The position numbers and the translations under genes are program-made. 64,000 bases of DNA, from the NCBI GenBank assembly GCA_028752905.1, contig JAQNBH010000008.1, positions 3,028,025-3,092,024 on the forward strand. Direction: 5' to 3'. A model generated the notes under the pieces. The model made no database searches. It was given only the letters and a program-made list of their open reading frames with translations, and was not told the DNA's origin. The DNA comes from Cladorhizidae sp. MBARI D1340-BT2. Its lineage: Eukaryota; Porifera; Demospongiae; Poecilosclerida; Cladorhizidae. Position 1 is the first letter of the stretch. Each line of letters opens with the position of its first letter. Shown here one piece after another: positions 14,401 through 25,200 of this stretch.

Positions 14401-17400
14401 GTCGAGGATGCCTCGTACATCCATCACTCCAGAGCATGGTCGAGGATGCCTCATGCATCCATCACTACAGAGCATGGTCGAGGATGCCTCATGCATCCAT
14501 CACTTCAGAGCATGGTCGAGGATGCCTCATGCATCCATCACTCCAGAGCATGGTCGAGGATGCCTCATGCATCCATCACTCCAGAGCATGGTCGAGGATG
14601 CCTCATGCATCCATCACTCCAGAGCATGGTCGAGGATGCCTCATGCGTCCATCACTACAGAGCATGGTCGAGGATGCCTCATGCATCCATCACTCCAGAG
14701 CATGGTCGAGGATGCCTCATGCATCCATCACTCCAGAGCATGGTCGAGGATGCCTCATGCATCCATCACTCCAGAGCATGGTCGAGGATGCCTCATGCAT
14801 CCATCACTCCAGAGCATGGTCGAGGATGCCTCATGCATCCATCACTCCAGAGCATGGTCGAGGATGCCTCATGCATCAATCACTCCAGAGCATGGTCGAG
14901 GATGCCTCATGCATCCATCACTCCAGAGCATGGTCGAGGATGCCTCGTACATCCATCACTCCAGAGCATGGTCGAGGATGCCTCATGCATCAATCACTCC
15001 AGAGCATGGTCGAGGATGCCTCGTGCATCCATCACTCCAGAGCATGGTCGAGGATGCCTCATGCATCAATCACTCCAGAGCATGGTCGAGGATGCCTCAT
15101 GCGTCATCACTCCAGAGAATGGTCGAGGATGCCTCATGCATCCATCACTCGAGAGCATGGTCGAGGATGCCTCATGCATCAATCACTCCAGAGCATGGTC
15201 GAGGATGCCTCATGCGTCATCACTCCAGAGCATGGTCGAGGATGCTGCATCCATCACTCCAGAGCATGGTCGAGGATGCCTCATGCATTCATCACTCCAG
15301 AGCATGGTCGAGGATGCCTCATGCATCCATCACTCCAGAGCATGGTCGAGGATGCCTCATGCATCCATCACTCCAGAGCATGGTCGAGGATGCCTCGTGC
15401 ATCCATCACTCCAGAGCATGGTCGAGGATGCCTCATGCATCAATCACTCCAGAGCATGGTCGAGGATGCCTCATGCGTCCATCACTACAGAGCATGGTCG
15501 AGGATGCCTCATGCATCCATCACTCCAGAGCATGGTCGAGGATGCCTCATGCATCACTCCAGAGCATGGTCGAGGATGCATCGTGCATCAATCACTCCAG
15601 AGCATGGTCGAGGATGCATCGTGCGTCATCACTCCAGACGGTCGAGTTCGCTTTGTGGATCAAATCTCAATGGGTCATTGCTCTTTTCCAGGAATGGATT
15701 ACAATTCCATCCATCACACCAACCAGACTGGAGTGACGGATGAATGACATGTAAGCCATTCTCTTGCATATTCTCCCTTGGACGCTTCGACTTGTGTAGC
15801 CATCCTCAACACTTCTGCTCATCTCTGGTGGGCCTTGCTCACGAGGGCCTCAGTCATCTCTGGTGGGCCTTGCTCACGAGGGCCTTAGTCATCTCTGGTG
15901 GGCCTTGCTCACGAGGGCCTCAGTCATCTCTGGTGGGCCTAGCTCACGAGGGCCTCAGTCATCTCTGGTGGGCCTTGCTCACGAGGGCCCCAGTCATCTC
16001 TGGTGGGCCTTGCTCACGAGGGCCTCGGTCATCTCTGGTGGGCCTTGCTCACGAGGGCCTCAGTCATCTCTGGTGGGCCTTGCTCACGAGGGCCTCAGTC
16101 ATCTCTGGTGGGCCTTGCTCACGAGGGCCTCAGTCATCTCTGGTGGGCCTTGCTCACGAGGGCCTCAGTCATCTCTGGTGGGCCTTGCTCACGAGGGCCT
16201 TGGTCATCTCTTTGCTCACGAGGGCCTCAGTCATCTCTGGTGGGCCTTGAGGTCATCTCTTTGCTCACGAGGGCCTCAGTCATCTCTGGTGGGCCTTGCT
16301 CACGAGGGCCTCGGTCATCTCTGGTGGGCCTTGCTCACGAGGGCCTCGGTCATCTCTGGTGGGCCTTGCTCACGAGGGCCTCGGTCATCTCTGGTGGGCC
16401 TTGCTCACGAGGGCCTCAGTCATCTCTGGTGGGCCTTGCTCACGAGGGCCCCAGTCATCTCTGGTGGGCCTTGCTCACGAGGGCCTCAGTCATCTCTGGT
16501 GGGCCTTGCTCACGAGGGCCTCGGTCATCTCTGGTGGGCCTTGCTCACGAGGGCCTCAGTCATCTCTGGTGGGCCTTGCTCACGAGGGCCTCAGTCATCT
16601 CTGGTGGGCCTTGCTCACGAGGGCCTCGGTCATCTCTGGTGGGCCTTGCTCATGAGGGCCTCGGTCATCTCTGATGGGCCTTGCTCACGAAGGCCTCGGT
16701 CATCTCTGATGGGCCTTGCTCACGAAGGCCTCGGTCATCTCTGGTGGGCCTTGCTCATGAGGGACTATATAGCTGCTGCTAACTCGAGCTATTTAGGACT
16801 CAATATCGATATAATTAATAATTGAATTTACACTCTTGGACAATTGCATTATGTAAAGTGTGCGTATTCATGAACACACAACAACAGAAGTGACCTCTTC
16901 CTAATGTGTCAGCAGTAGGGGCAACTCATGGTGTCAGTAGTGGCACGTGCAAAGGGCAACTCATGGTGTCAGCAGTAGCACGTGCAAGGGGCAACTCATG
17001 GTGTCAGCAGTAGCATGTGCAAGGGGAAACTCATAGTGTCAGTAGTAGCACGTGCAAATGGCAACTCATGGTGTCAGTAGTAGCACGTGCAAAGAGTGAG
17101 CATGCAAGGGGCCATTCTATATGGACAGGCTTGGTTCTTTTAAATGCGCAATATATTTGGTGGCCATTTTGAAAATCAGTCACCAAGGGCAACCTGGGAA
17201 TCTTTTACACTGGCTCCACTTCAGGAAACATTCAGGCCACAGATTCACAACATGTTCAAACATGTTCACACATCTACACAAGGCCGGCTTATTATGGAGT
17301 GTGGCCAATTAGGGATTGTGGCCACAGACTGGCACAAAACCACTCAAACAAACTTCAAAGTCTCTAGTGACGACAGAGAGTAGAACTAAAGCATTCTCAC

Positions 17401-20400
17401 ATTCTGTAGATGACTGTCTTTGGCCAGTTGGAGCTCCTCCTGCAATAAGCTATCCATCTCACTCACCTCTCTACTGTGCTGCTCTATGATCCTGCACCAT
17501 GGGAACACACACAACCCACACATATAAAGCAACTAGGTCATGTTCAAACACAGGGTGTTGAGTGAAGGTGTGCAACAATGCAAGGGGTGGAAACCAAAAC
17601 ACACGAGAATAGTTGAGACTACACACACACACCGAGGCTGTCTATTGCTCCGTGTAATGAACGCCCACATGCACACATGCTTGGGCAAAAAGGTATCTCT
17701 CAGCCTGGCTCTCTTGTTTCTACAGCAGCTTTGCTCCTTCTTGCACATCTCTCTTCCCCCCCACCCCACACTTTCATCTATTTGTTTTGCTTGGTTCCAT
17801 CATTGCACTGAACTGTCTCTTAGCAGTGCAGTTGCATACGGATGCCTCTTATTGCTCTGTGCAATGAAGATACGTACGCAAGGATTGTCATGGTCGTACA
17901 GTATTTTGCTTCCAACAATAAATAAATAATGCCCTCCAACTTCATCCCATCCTGCCACTTGCTCACCTCTCCCTCATCTTTCCTCTACCCTTCCCTCCTC
18001 ACTTACCCCTCATCTTCCCTCCACCCCCTTACTCCTCACTTACCCTTCATCTTCCCTCCACCCCCTTACTCCTCACTTACCCCTCATCTTCCCTCCACCC
18101 CCTTACTCCTCACTTACCCCTCATCTTCCCTCCACCCCCTTACTCCTCACTTACCCTTCATCTTCCCTCCACACTTACCCCTCATCTTCCCTCCACCCCC
18201 TTACTCCTCACTTACCCCTCATCTTCCCTCCACCCCCTTACTCCTCACTTACCCCTCATCTTCCCTCCACCCCCTTACTCCTCACTTACCCTTCATCTTC
18301 CCTCCACACTTACCCCTCATCTTCCCTCCACCCCCTTACTCCTCACTTACCCCTCATCTTCCCTCCACCCCCTTACTCCCCACTTACCCCTCATCTTCCC
18401 TCCACCCCCTTACTCCTCACTTACCCCTCATCTTCCCTCCACCCCCTTACTCCTCACTTACCCTTCATCTTCCCTCCACACTTACCCCTCATCTTCCCTC
18501 CACCCCCTTACTCCTCACTTACCCCTCATCTTCCCTCCACCCCCTTACTCCTCACTTACCCTTCATCTTCCCTCCACACTTACCCCTCATCTTCCCTCCA
18601 CCCCCTTTACTCCTCACTTACCCTTCATCTTCCCTCCACACTTACCCCTCATCTTCCCTCCACCCCCCTTCCTTCCTCACTTCTTGATGTGACTTTCCAA
18701 CGAGCTCTTCTCCTGATTCGATTGCTTTAGTTCCCCAACTACCTCACTCAGAAAGCTTTCAAAGTTCTCCATGAATGCAGGGTCCCTGGCATAGAGGTCC
18801 TTCCACATCTCTTTTACTGCAGTCCTGCAATCATATCAACACTCCATTAACACCATGCACTCCAGTCTGGGGTCATCATCAACACTCCATTAACACCATA
18901 CACTCCAGTCCTCCAGTCTGGGGTCATCATCAACATGACTCATCCACACACTCCATTAACACCATACACTCCAGTCTGGGGTCATCATCAACACTCCATT
19001 AACACCATACACTCCAGTCCTCCAGTCTGGGGTCATCATCAACATGACTCATCCACACACTCCATTAACACCATACACTCCAGTCTGGGGTCATCATCAA
19101 CACTCCATTAACACCATGCACTCCAGTCTGGGGTCACCAACAACATGACTCTATCCATACTCCATTAACATCATACATCTCCAGTCTGGGGTCATCATCA
19201 ACATGACTCTATCCACACTCCATTAATACCATACATCTCCAGTCTGGGGTCATCATCAACACTCCATTAACACCATACATCTCCAGTCTGGGATCACCAA
19301 CAACATGACTCATCCACACACTCCATTAACACCATACACTCCAGTCTGGGGTCACCAACAACACGACTCTATCCATACTCCATTAATACCATACATCTCC
19401 AGTCTGGGATCATCATCAACATGACTCATCCACACTCCATTAACACCATACACTCCAGTCTGGGGTCACCAACAACATGACTCTATCCATACTCCATTAA
19501 TACCATACATCTCCAGTCTGGGATCATCATCAACATGACTCATCCACACTCCATTAACACCATGCATCTCCAGTCTGGGGTCACCAACAACATGACTCTA
19601 TCCATACTCCATTAATACCATACATCTCCAGTCTGGGGTCACCATCAACACTCCATTAACACCATACACTCCAGTCTGGGGTCACCATCAACATGACTCA
19701 TCCACACTCCATTAACACCATACACTCCAGTCTGGGATCATCATCAACATGACTCATCCACACTCCATTAACATACATCTCCAGTCTGGGGTCACCATCA
19801 ACACTCCATTAACACCATACACTCCAGTCTGGGGTCACCATCAACATGACTCATCCACACTCCATTAACACCCTACATCTCCAGTCTGGGGTCATCACCA
19901 ACATGACTCATCCACACTCCATTAACACCATACACTCCAGTCTGGGATCATCATCAACATGACTCATCCACACTCCATTAACATACATCTCCAGTCTGGG
20001 GTCACCATCAACACACTCTATCCACACTCCATTAACACCATACACTCCAGTCTGGGGTCACCATCAACATGACTCATCCACACTCCATTAACACCATACA
20101 TCTCCAGCCTCTTTATACTACACACAAGAGAATGGATTTGAACAAAAGCCAACATCTGAGTTGTGTTAGGTAACACCTAATTAAGCTCCATTATATACTT
20201 ATTTTGTCTTGATGCTATCACTTCACTTGGCCGTCCTACATGCTCCAGCAGGCACAGCTCAATAACAACTTGGGAACAAGCCAGAGGAATGGATTGTATG
20301 GACTATCCCCATTCCAAAATCTTCAACAAGTGGACTCAAAACTTTTAGTGCAGTCTTCCTTCATAACGATCAGAAATTGTTAAGAAATATGAATGAAGCC

Positions 20401-22030
20401 CCCCCCCCCCCTTCAACTCAATCCTAAATGCAGCCCTGATAGAGCTAAAGCCAATGGCACCATTACAGACAAGTGCCATACCACCAGGGTTTCATTTAGG
20501 GTGGGGTGACCCCCCCTCCCCCCATTTGGAACCTTTTCGCCCGCCCCCTGGAAATCATCTTTAACAATCATGCCCCCCCCTTAGAATCCAGATTTCCTCC
20601 CCCCCCCCCCCCCCCCCTCCCCCTGGACAATTTTATAAATGGAACCCCACACTCACGAGATGCAGATTACCTACAAACTCTCCAATCCTACAGAGGCTTC
20701 ACGAGATAGTGTGCAAGATGCTCCCTTCCCTAGCAGACATCTTCATTACATCCACTTGCTCTATTTCAACTGGAGCAAAGTGCCTATAATGCTTCCCAAG
20801 CTTTCCTTCATATTCCCATAGCAACCGCTAGACTAGTGCATAGCTTCCCCGCAAGTAAACAACAAGCAAGCAACGAGCTGGGAATTTGAGTGGGAGGAGC
20901 ACGTACGGGGGAGGGAATCAAAAGATGCGGCAATTTTGTTGACAGTTGAGCAGTCAATTGCTACCTGTCAACACTCCTGAGCTAGTGACTGCATTCCAAT
21001 GCTATTCTCCCGTAGTCATGGCTGAGCAAACTGATGCATGGTCCAATGGAGAAGCTAATTACGTTTGGAAATGCTGGGGAATTTTTGTGAGGAGTTGTAC
21101 AATTGAAATGACTACAGACTAAAACCTCGCTTTACCAGACCAGACTCTGGCTAGGGTTGACTGACTAACGCACCCAGTCAGCACACCCTGAGGGTCTATC
21201 CGATCTGCCACCTCCTTCCAGGCTCCTTCCTGCTCGTTAGGCACTGGCTCCGAGATGTACAACTCCTCGGAACCATTGCTGCCACCGGTCTGGCTGAGAG
21301 AGAAGCTACCTGCAACTGGAGTAGTAGGCTCTGCATCATGCAAACGCTGGAAAGACTGCTCAGAGTTATGTCAAGTTGGAGACAGGGAGCAAGAGATAAG
21401 GAGAACGGGATAAGAGAATGTCAGAAGGAAGAGGGGGAAAAGAGACAAGACATATTTTAATATTAGTGACACGAATGCTTGGGCATTTTCCATCATTCCC
21501 TCACCTGAAACCCAGTTTTAAATACGTCGAAGGAGATATGTCCTTCATGGTTGGGTTCCAAGCACAGCATGACATTGTCAAGGATTCCCGACACCACACA
21601 CTCACTGCTGGCCTGCTCACAGATATGGACTAACTCATCCTTGGTAACGAAGCCATTGCCATCTCTATCACACAGATCAAACACCTACAGAGGTGCAATA
21701 CAAAAATATGGTCACTGGGGAGCCTGCAGTTCGCAGCTCAAGAACTTGCCTGTCTGTAAATCTTTAAACTGCTATGTACGTCTTGCTGACCTAGCAAACT
21801 CGGCGATTCAGATAAAGGTGGCTCTGATATTTCTATGCTCAAAGAACCTCCTACTTCCATGCCTAGAGCAGCGTTTACAACTATCACCGAACTCAAGATA
21901 CCCAGCTGAGTAGTCACATGCTAATCATTAGCGCATTTTAGTACCTTACCAATCTGAGGGCACAAGCCCCACCCCTTTCCTTAATTAAGAATGGCACAAG
22001 CCGCACCCTTTTACTTGTTCGCGGAGCCAT
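2294..22030 (-). CDS. RASEF: EF-hand / coiled-coil Rab GTPase (RASEF-CRACR2A-Rab44 family), 3' end off window
   Basis: Minus-strand gene with exons 22030-21950, 21684-21505, 21355(or 21358)-21174, 18824-18681, 17491-17401, 11546-11379, 11074-10713, 10597-10284, 10068-9906 and 2411-2294. Phases agree at every junction and give about 601 residues in the window. Domain order is an EF-hand pair (residues about 28-87), a coiled coil (about 149-310), an acidic/Ser-rich linker, then a Rab domain from about residue 497. The Rab domain shows the P-loop GDAGVGKTS, switch II WDTAGQER, and YFRRSDAF followed by VIVYDVSDQKSF. The NKxD and SAK motifs and the C-terminus must lie beyond base 1. Family members couple calcium and GTP binding to vesicle traffic and signalling. 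Which of the three vertebrate names fits best cannot be settled here. A further coiled-coil exon between 17401 and 11546 could have been missed; the phases do not require one. Confidence 0.88.
2754..3412. repeat. 35-bp tandem array, about 19 copies
   Basis: Unit TGATGAGGAGCTCCACCTGA plus TGCCCACCACTGCAG, very uniform, in the RASEF-like intron between exons 9 and 10. Confidence 0.96.
3556..5037. repeat. 55-bp tandem array, about 27 copies
   Basis: Unit AATGAATGCTAGGTGTTGTA plus ATACTTGAACCATGCAAGTA plus ATCATTATTACTAGT, with a few copies lacking internal bases. AT-rich; in the same intron. Sequence from 5038 to 5703 is unique; I recognise nothing in it. Confidence 0.96.
5907..8960 (+). pseudogene. 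piggyBac transposase pseudogene, copy 1
   Basis: An N-terminal exon from about 5907 (MAKMLSLDEVTF, acidic) matches the N-terminus of copy 2. The second coding block starts at about 6451 after a TTTCAG acceptor. The main block, 7232-7900, carries DYSCSIPGP-like linker and MKAFVGLLIVMGISELPRLD. The frame then shifts near 7880 (a short duplicated CTGTATAAGGTTCG), again near 8190 just before the second catalytic Asp region, and at least once more near 8500. The first catalytic region is visible as [18 protein letters not shown]. The C-terminal cysteine-rich domain ends near 8960 (CLVCIKNGLRHES). The protein cannot be made intact. Confidence 0.9.
6480..7165 (+). repeat. 24-bp minisatellite inside transposase linker
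   Basis: About 28 copies of a 24/27-bp unit (GACCCTCCATCCTTACTATC plus TACT) within the transposase reading frame, coding for repeated DPPSLLST. Copy 2 of the element has no such array at the corresponding place, so it grew after insertion or in this lineage. Confidence 0.95.
9906..10068 (-). CDS. RASEF: RASEF-like exon 9: Rab P-loop, switch I, switch II
   Basis: Encodes GDAGVGKTS (P-loop), a switch I region VVSSVGLDYSIKML and the G3 motif WDTAGQE. The switch I position that is Thr in almost all Rabs (T-x-G-x-D) is Ser here. Ends AG|GTGAGT in phase 2. Confidence 0.95.
10284..10597 (-). CDS. RASEF: RASEF-like exon 8: linker into Rab domain
   Basis: Carries a Pro/Ser-rich linker and ends in the first Rab beta strand, INRVFKIIFLG. 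The last Gly codon is split in phase 1 and is completed by the next exon to give the P-loop. Confidence 0.9.
10713..11074 (-). CDS. RASEF: RASEF-like exon 7: end of coiled coil and acidic linker
   Basis: About 120 codons from a GTGCAG acceptor to a GTAAGT donor in phase 2. It starts helical (VNQVLHEKLETTLRS), then becomes Ser/Asn-rich and acidic and ends EEEEGHHPPKNN. The segment is typical of the poorly conserved linker before the Rab domain. Confidence 0.82.
11080..11280. repeat. Tandem array, about 4 copies of a 45-50-bp unit
   Basis: Irregular copies of GTTTAGGACACGTGTAGGAC plus TAAGATTATGACACATAATG and a short tail, immediately upstream of the RASEF-like exon 7 acceptor. Confidence 0.8.
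11379..11546 (-). CDS. RASEF: RASEF-like exon 6: coiled coil
   Basis: Fifty-six codons, phase 0 to 0, encoding a Gln/Glu/Leu-rich helix (contains SSLLAQREAVIGEMTSQEM) that continues the coiled coil. Acceptor TCTAG, donor GTATGT. Confidence 0.85.
12460..12620. repeat. 34-bp tandem array, about 4 copies
   Basis: Unit ACACGTGCTACAGTCCCAGA plus CCATGCTGACTATG. The rest of 11550-12930 is intronic; I see no recognisable gene there. Confidence 0.85.
12935..15640. repeat. 38-bp tandem array, about 71 copies
   Basis: Unit CATCCATCACTCCAGAGCAT plus GGTCGAGGATGCCTCATG. All three plus-strand frames are open for over 900 codons because three 38-bp units make 38 codons without a stop. Lies in the RASEF-like intron between exons 5 and 6. 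Confidence 0.97.
15815..16765. repeat. 35-bp tandem array, about 27 copies
   Basis: Unit ATCTCTGGTGGGCCTTGCTC plus ACGAGGGCCTCAGTC. Separated by about 170 bp of unique sequence from the 38-bp array. Confidence 0.96.
16905..17100. repeat. About 36-bp tandem array, 5-6 copies
   Basis: Irregular copies of GGCAACTCATGGTGTCAGTA plus GTAGCACGTGCAAAG. The 300 bases after it, up to exon 5, look unique. Confidence 0.8.
17401..17491 (-). CDS. RASEF: RASEF-like exon 5: coiled coil
   Basis: Thirty-one codons including the split one, encoding a Glu/Gln/Leu-rich heptad stretch (IIEQHSREVSEMDSLLQEEL). GTGCAG acceptor, GTGAGA donor, ends in phase 0. Confidence 0.85.
17990..18672. repeat. 37-bp homopyrimidine-rich tandem array, about 19 copies
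   Basis: Unit TTACTCCTCACTTACCCCTC plus ATCTTCCCTCCACCCCC, with some copies shortened to about 21 bp. Only the A residues break the pyrimidine run. Starts about ten bases beyond the exon 4 donor of the RASEF-like gene. Confidence 0.95.
18681..18824 (-). CDS. RASEF: RASEF-like exon 4: start of coiled coil
   Basis: Encodes a charged helical segment containing EMWKDLYARDPAFMENFESF, like the W-x-x-L-x-x-x-x-P-x-x-x-x-x-F-E signature that follows the EF-hands in RASEF and CRACR2A. It is bounded by a TTGCAG acceptor and a GTGAGG donor. A homopyrimidine minisatellite begins within ten bases of the donor. Confidence 0.85.
18830..20108. repeat. Compound tandem array, units 40-60 bp
   Basis: Built from CTCCATTAACACCATACACT plus CCAGTCTGGGGTCATCATCA with an optional ACATGACTCATCCACA block, giving mixed-length units. 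It begins a few bases before the exon 4 acceptor of the RASEF-like gene. From 20110 to 21170 I see only intron, with poly-C runs at 20401-20412 and 20600-20617. Confidence 0.93.
21174..21355 (-). CDS. RASEF: RASEF-like exon 3: Ser/Thr-rich linker
   Basis: The frame opens at a GAGCAG tandem acceptor (exon start 21358 or 21355, differing by one Gln) and runs to a GTGCGT donor in phase 2. The encoded segment is low-complexity and acidic, between the EF-hands and the coiled coil. The donor choice rests on phase agreement with the next exon. Confidence 0.7.
21505..21684 (-). CDS. RASEF: RASEF-like exon 2: EF-hand pair
   Basis: Sixty codons, phase 0 at both ends. The first EF loop, DRDGNGFVTKDE, is canonical (D-x-D-x-N-G-x-V-x-x-x-E). 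The second, EPNHEGHISFDV, lacks the Asp at position 1 and the Glu at position 12, so it probably binds calcium weakly or not at all. Confidence 0.9.
21950..22030 (-). CDS. RASEF: RASEF-like exon 1 (inferred start exon)
   Basis: Proposed first coding exon of 27 codons from ATG at 22030 to a GTAAGG donor. It ends ...CALRL in phase 0, which joins to VFDLCDRDGNG to give a plausible EF-hand entering helix. Against it: the exon contains two near-identical CACCC-rich direct repeats that look like promoter elements, and its N-terminal half resembles nothing I know. The true start could be elsewhere upstream. Confidence 0.45.
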
Positions 22031-22112
22031 ATAATGTTCTTTGATCAGCGGTCGTCATACTTCTCAGTTACTATCTGATCGTTGTTGTCCGCTCTCTGCC
22101 GCTATCATCATC
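22031..22112. promoter_or_regulatory. Shared 82-bp region between divergent RASEF-like and CSRP start codons
   Basis: If both inferred start codons are right, this interval must carry both 5' UTRs, so the promoter extends into flanking sequence. A TATAAT-like stretch sits at 22030-22035. Two near-identical copies of GGCACAAGCC(C/G)CACCC lie just to the left (21959-22014) and could be CACCC-box activator sites. Promoter function is inferred. Confidence 0.4.
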
Positions 22113-22249
22113 ATGCCTCTGTATGGAGGGGGTCAAAAATGCCCTAAATGCAACAAGACCGTCTATATGGCCGAGGAAGTAGTAGCTGCTGGACAGAAAT
22201 TTCACAAAATGTGCTTTAAGTGTACCGACTGTAGCAAGATGCTGGACAG
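22113..22249 (+). CDS. CSRP: CSRP exon 1: start and most of LIM1
   Basis: Starts [18 protein letters not shown] at the only suitable ATG and ends ...SKMLD plus AG|GTGAGA (phase 2). Holds the first six LIM1 zinc ligands. Confidence 0.95.
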
Positions 22250-25200
22250 GTGAGATAGTCGCTCAATGCTTCAGCTGCTCGTATACAAACAGTACTGAAT
22301 GGGATGTGTGTACATTCCGTTGAGTTTTCAGCTGGTGCAGCTTAAGCTCACTCAGGGCCGCTTAAATAACCACTCGATTCCTCTTCTCATCTTTTCTCCT
22401 TTTCTTCTCGTCTTTTCCCTCCCCCCTTCTCTCTTGACTTTCTTGTCTGTTCCCCAGTATCACCATAGCTGAGAATGAGGGCAACTTGTACTGCCCCTCG
22501 TGTCACCGTCGTAACTTTGGCATCAAGGGCTATGGTTATGGAGGAGGAGCAGGAACTCTGGCCTCGGAGACTGGGTGCACTAAGAATCAGACCGATGGAG
22601 GTGAGCTGTGAAGGAAAGTAGCTAGGAGTTAACAGTGTAGTGGCATACTGTGTCATTACCCTTTATAGTGTTATAGTGTTGCATCCACATGCATATAAGA
22701 ACTGGTTATACTTTCAGTAACTAGCATGCAATTATTTCCATTGCGATTAATTTTTCGTGAGTAGATTTTACCTTGAAAATATCTCGAATATTATTATTTT
22801 AACAATAAGCGTGCATGAATGTGCTTACATGTATATTAGATAATCATAGTTTCTCCCCAAGCTTCATTGTCGGAGCCTTGTCATCACCAGAACCTGATTA
22901 TATGTAGACTCTCCCCAAGCCTCACCACCAGAGCCAACCAAGACTCTCCCCAAGCTTCATCACCAGAGCCAACCAAGACTCTCCCCAAGCTTCATCACCA
23001 GAACCTGATCTTAGATTCTCCCCAAGCTTCATCACCAGAACCTGATCTTAGATTCTCCCCAAGCTTCATCACCATGACTCTCCCCAAGCTTCATCACCAG
23101 AACCTGATCGTAGATTCTCCCCAAGCTTCATCACCAGAGCCGACCAAGACTCTCCCCAAGCTTCGTCACCAGAACCTAATCTTAGACTCTCCCCAAGCTT
23201 CATCACCAGAACCTAATCTTAGATTCTCCACAAGCCTCACCACCAGAGCCACCATAGACTCTCCCCAAGCTTCACCACCAGAGCCTGATCTTAGCTTCTC
23301 CACAAGTTTCATAAGCAGAGCCTGAACTTAGATTCTCTCCAAGTTTCATCAGCAGAGCCACCATAGACTCTTCCCAAGGTGCACTGTTAGTGGCTGACTT
23401 TGTCATGACTCATCAAAAGTGTAAGTGATCCCAAAGACAAGTTATCATCATGCTCTCAGGCACTAGCAATGGCTGATCATGAAGTTGAAACAAAAGAGCC
23501 AAAGAAGTGTTTGCCCCAGAACAGATTAGAATGCCCTTCTCCGCTCTGCCTCTGTGTAACTTACTAGCCAACAGGTCTCGAGTACTAATGCTAACTTATG
23601 TAGCATTAGTACTCGAGACCTGTTGGCTGTGATGACATTGACATCTTCCGAACTCCTCCATCCTTTAGCTTCAGCACTGAGTAACAACCAGCAATGTTTA
23701 TCGATGAGGTCATCGTTCGTAGTTGGCTTGCATTTTTTACGCTATGAAATTTATTCCCACAAATACCCTTTTGTGTTCCAAAACTATGATATTACCCTGG
23801 CGATCATAGCTAAATGAAGCACATGTACTGTATATATGTGAGAACACTGGAAGGCAATAGTGGGACACCTGTCAGGACTGGTCCCTGAAGGCAATAGTGG
23901 GACACCTGTCAGGACTGGTCCCTGAAGGCAATAGTGGGACACCTCAAGACTGGTCCCTGAAGGCAGGGTTGCAATCTGTCCAAGTTGTTTGGTTTTATTT
24001 CTACGTCGTCGCAAAGGCAAAGGTAGCGGAGGTCGTTCTTTGGTGGATTGTAAACTGGCCTTAGGCTCATGACGTTCGCAGCATGTCTCTGCACTCCTGG
24101 CGTTGGAAGGCCATCGGATTGGATCCAGCCTAACGAGGTGACTTGGACTTTAGCATTTTTGTGGTTTGTGGTGGACCTCTCCGTGCGCTGTTGTTGGCAG
24201 AGGGTGAGTTTGTGGGTGTGCAGGCTCACTGGGCGGCTATTATCTCTGAGCTTTGTGTGAAACTCTGGGATAGTCCAGAAAGTGTTAATGAAGGGGTCAG
24301 GGAAGAATGTGTTAATGAATGGGTAATAAAGGGTTAATGAAGGTGATGAGGGTTAATGAAGGTGATGAGAAGGAAGAGAAAATACAGCACGGGGAGCCAT
24401 TAGAAAGATGAGGAGCCATTAGAAAGATGAGCCATTAGAAAGATGAGGAGTCGTTAGAAAGACGATGAGCCATTAGAAAGAAAGACGATGAGCCAGGAGT
24501 GCTCTAGATAATGTTTCCTACAGAACTCTAGACACTTGTTGTGTATCCCTCAGCCTTTGCTCCCACTGGTCTGTGCTCCCACTGGTCTGTGCTCCCACTG
24601 GTCTGTGCTCCCACTGGTCTGTGCTCCCACTGGTCTGTGCTCCCACTGGTCTGTGCTCCCACTGGTCTGTGCTCCCACTGGTCTGTGCTCCCACTGGTCT
24701 GTGCTCCCACTGGTCTGTGCTCCCACTGGTCTGTGCTCCCACTGGTCTGTGCTCCCACTGGTCTGTGCTCCCACTGGTCTGTGCTCCCACTGGTCTGTGC
24801 TCCCACTGGTCTGTGCTCCCACTGGTCTGTGCTCCCACTGGTCTGTGCTCCCACTGGTCTGTGCTCCCACTGGTCTGTGCTCCCACTGGTCTGTGCTCCC
24901 ACTGGTCTGTGCTCCCACTGGTCTGTGCTCCCACTGGTCTGTGCTCCCACTGGTCTGTGCTCCCACTGGTCTGTGCTCCCACTGGTCTGTGCTCCCACTG
25001 GTCTGTGCTCCCACTGGTCTGTGCTCCCACTGGTCTGTGCTCCCACTGGTCTGTGCTCCCACTGGTCTGTGCTCCCACTGGTCTGTGCTCCCACTGGTCT
25101 GTGCTCCCACTGGTCTGTGCTTCCACTGGTCTGTGCTCCCACTGGTCTGTGCTTCTCTTTTACATATTTCTCTTGGTAGTTTTGCTGTTACGAGAGGGCT

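Noticed and set aside
12922..15747. Three overlapping plus-strand ORFs of 917-941 codons
   Set aside because: They are one 38-bp tandem repeat read in all three frames. The region lies in an intron of the minus-strand RASEF-like gene and no frame has non-repeat domain sequence.
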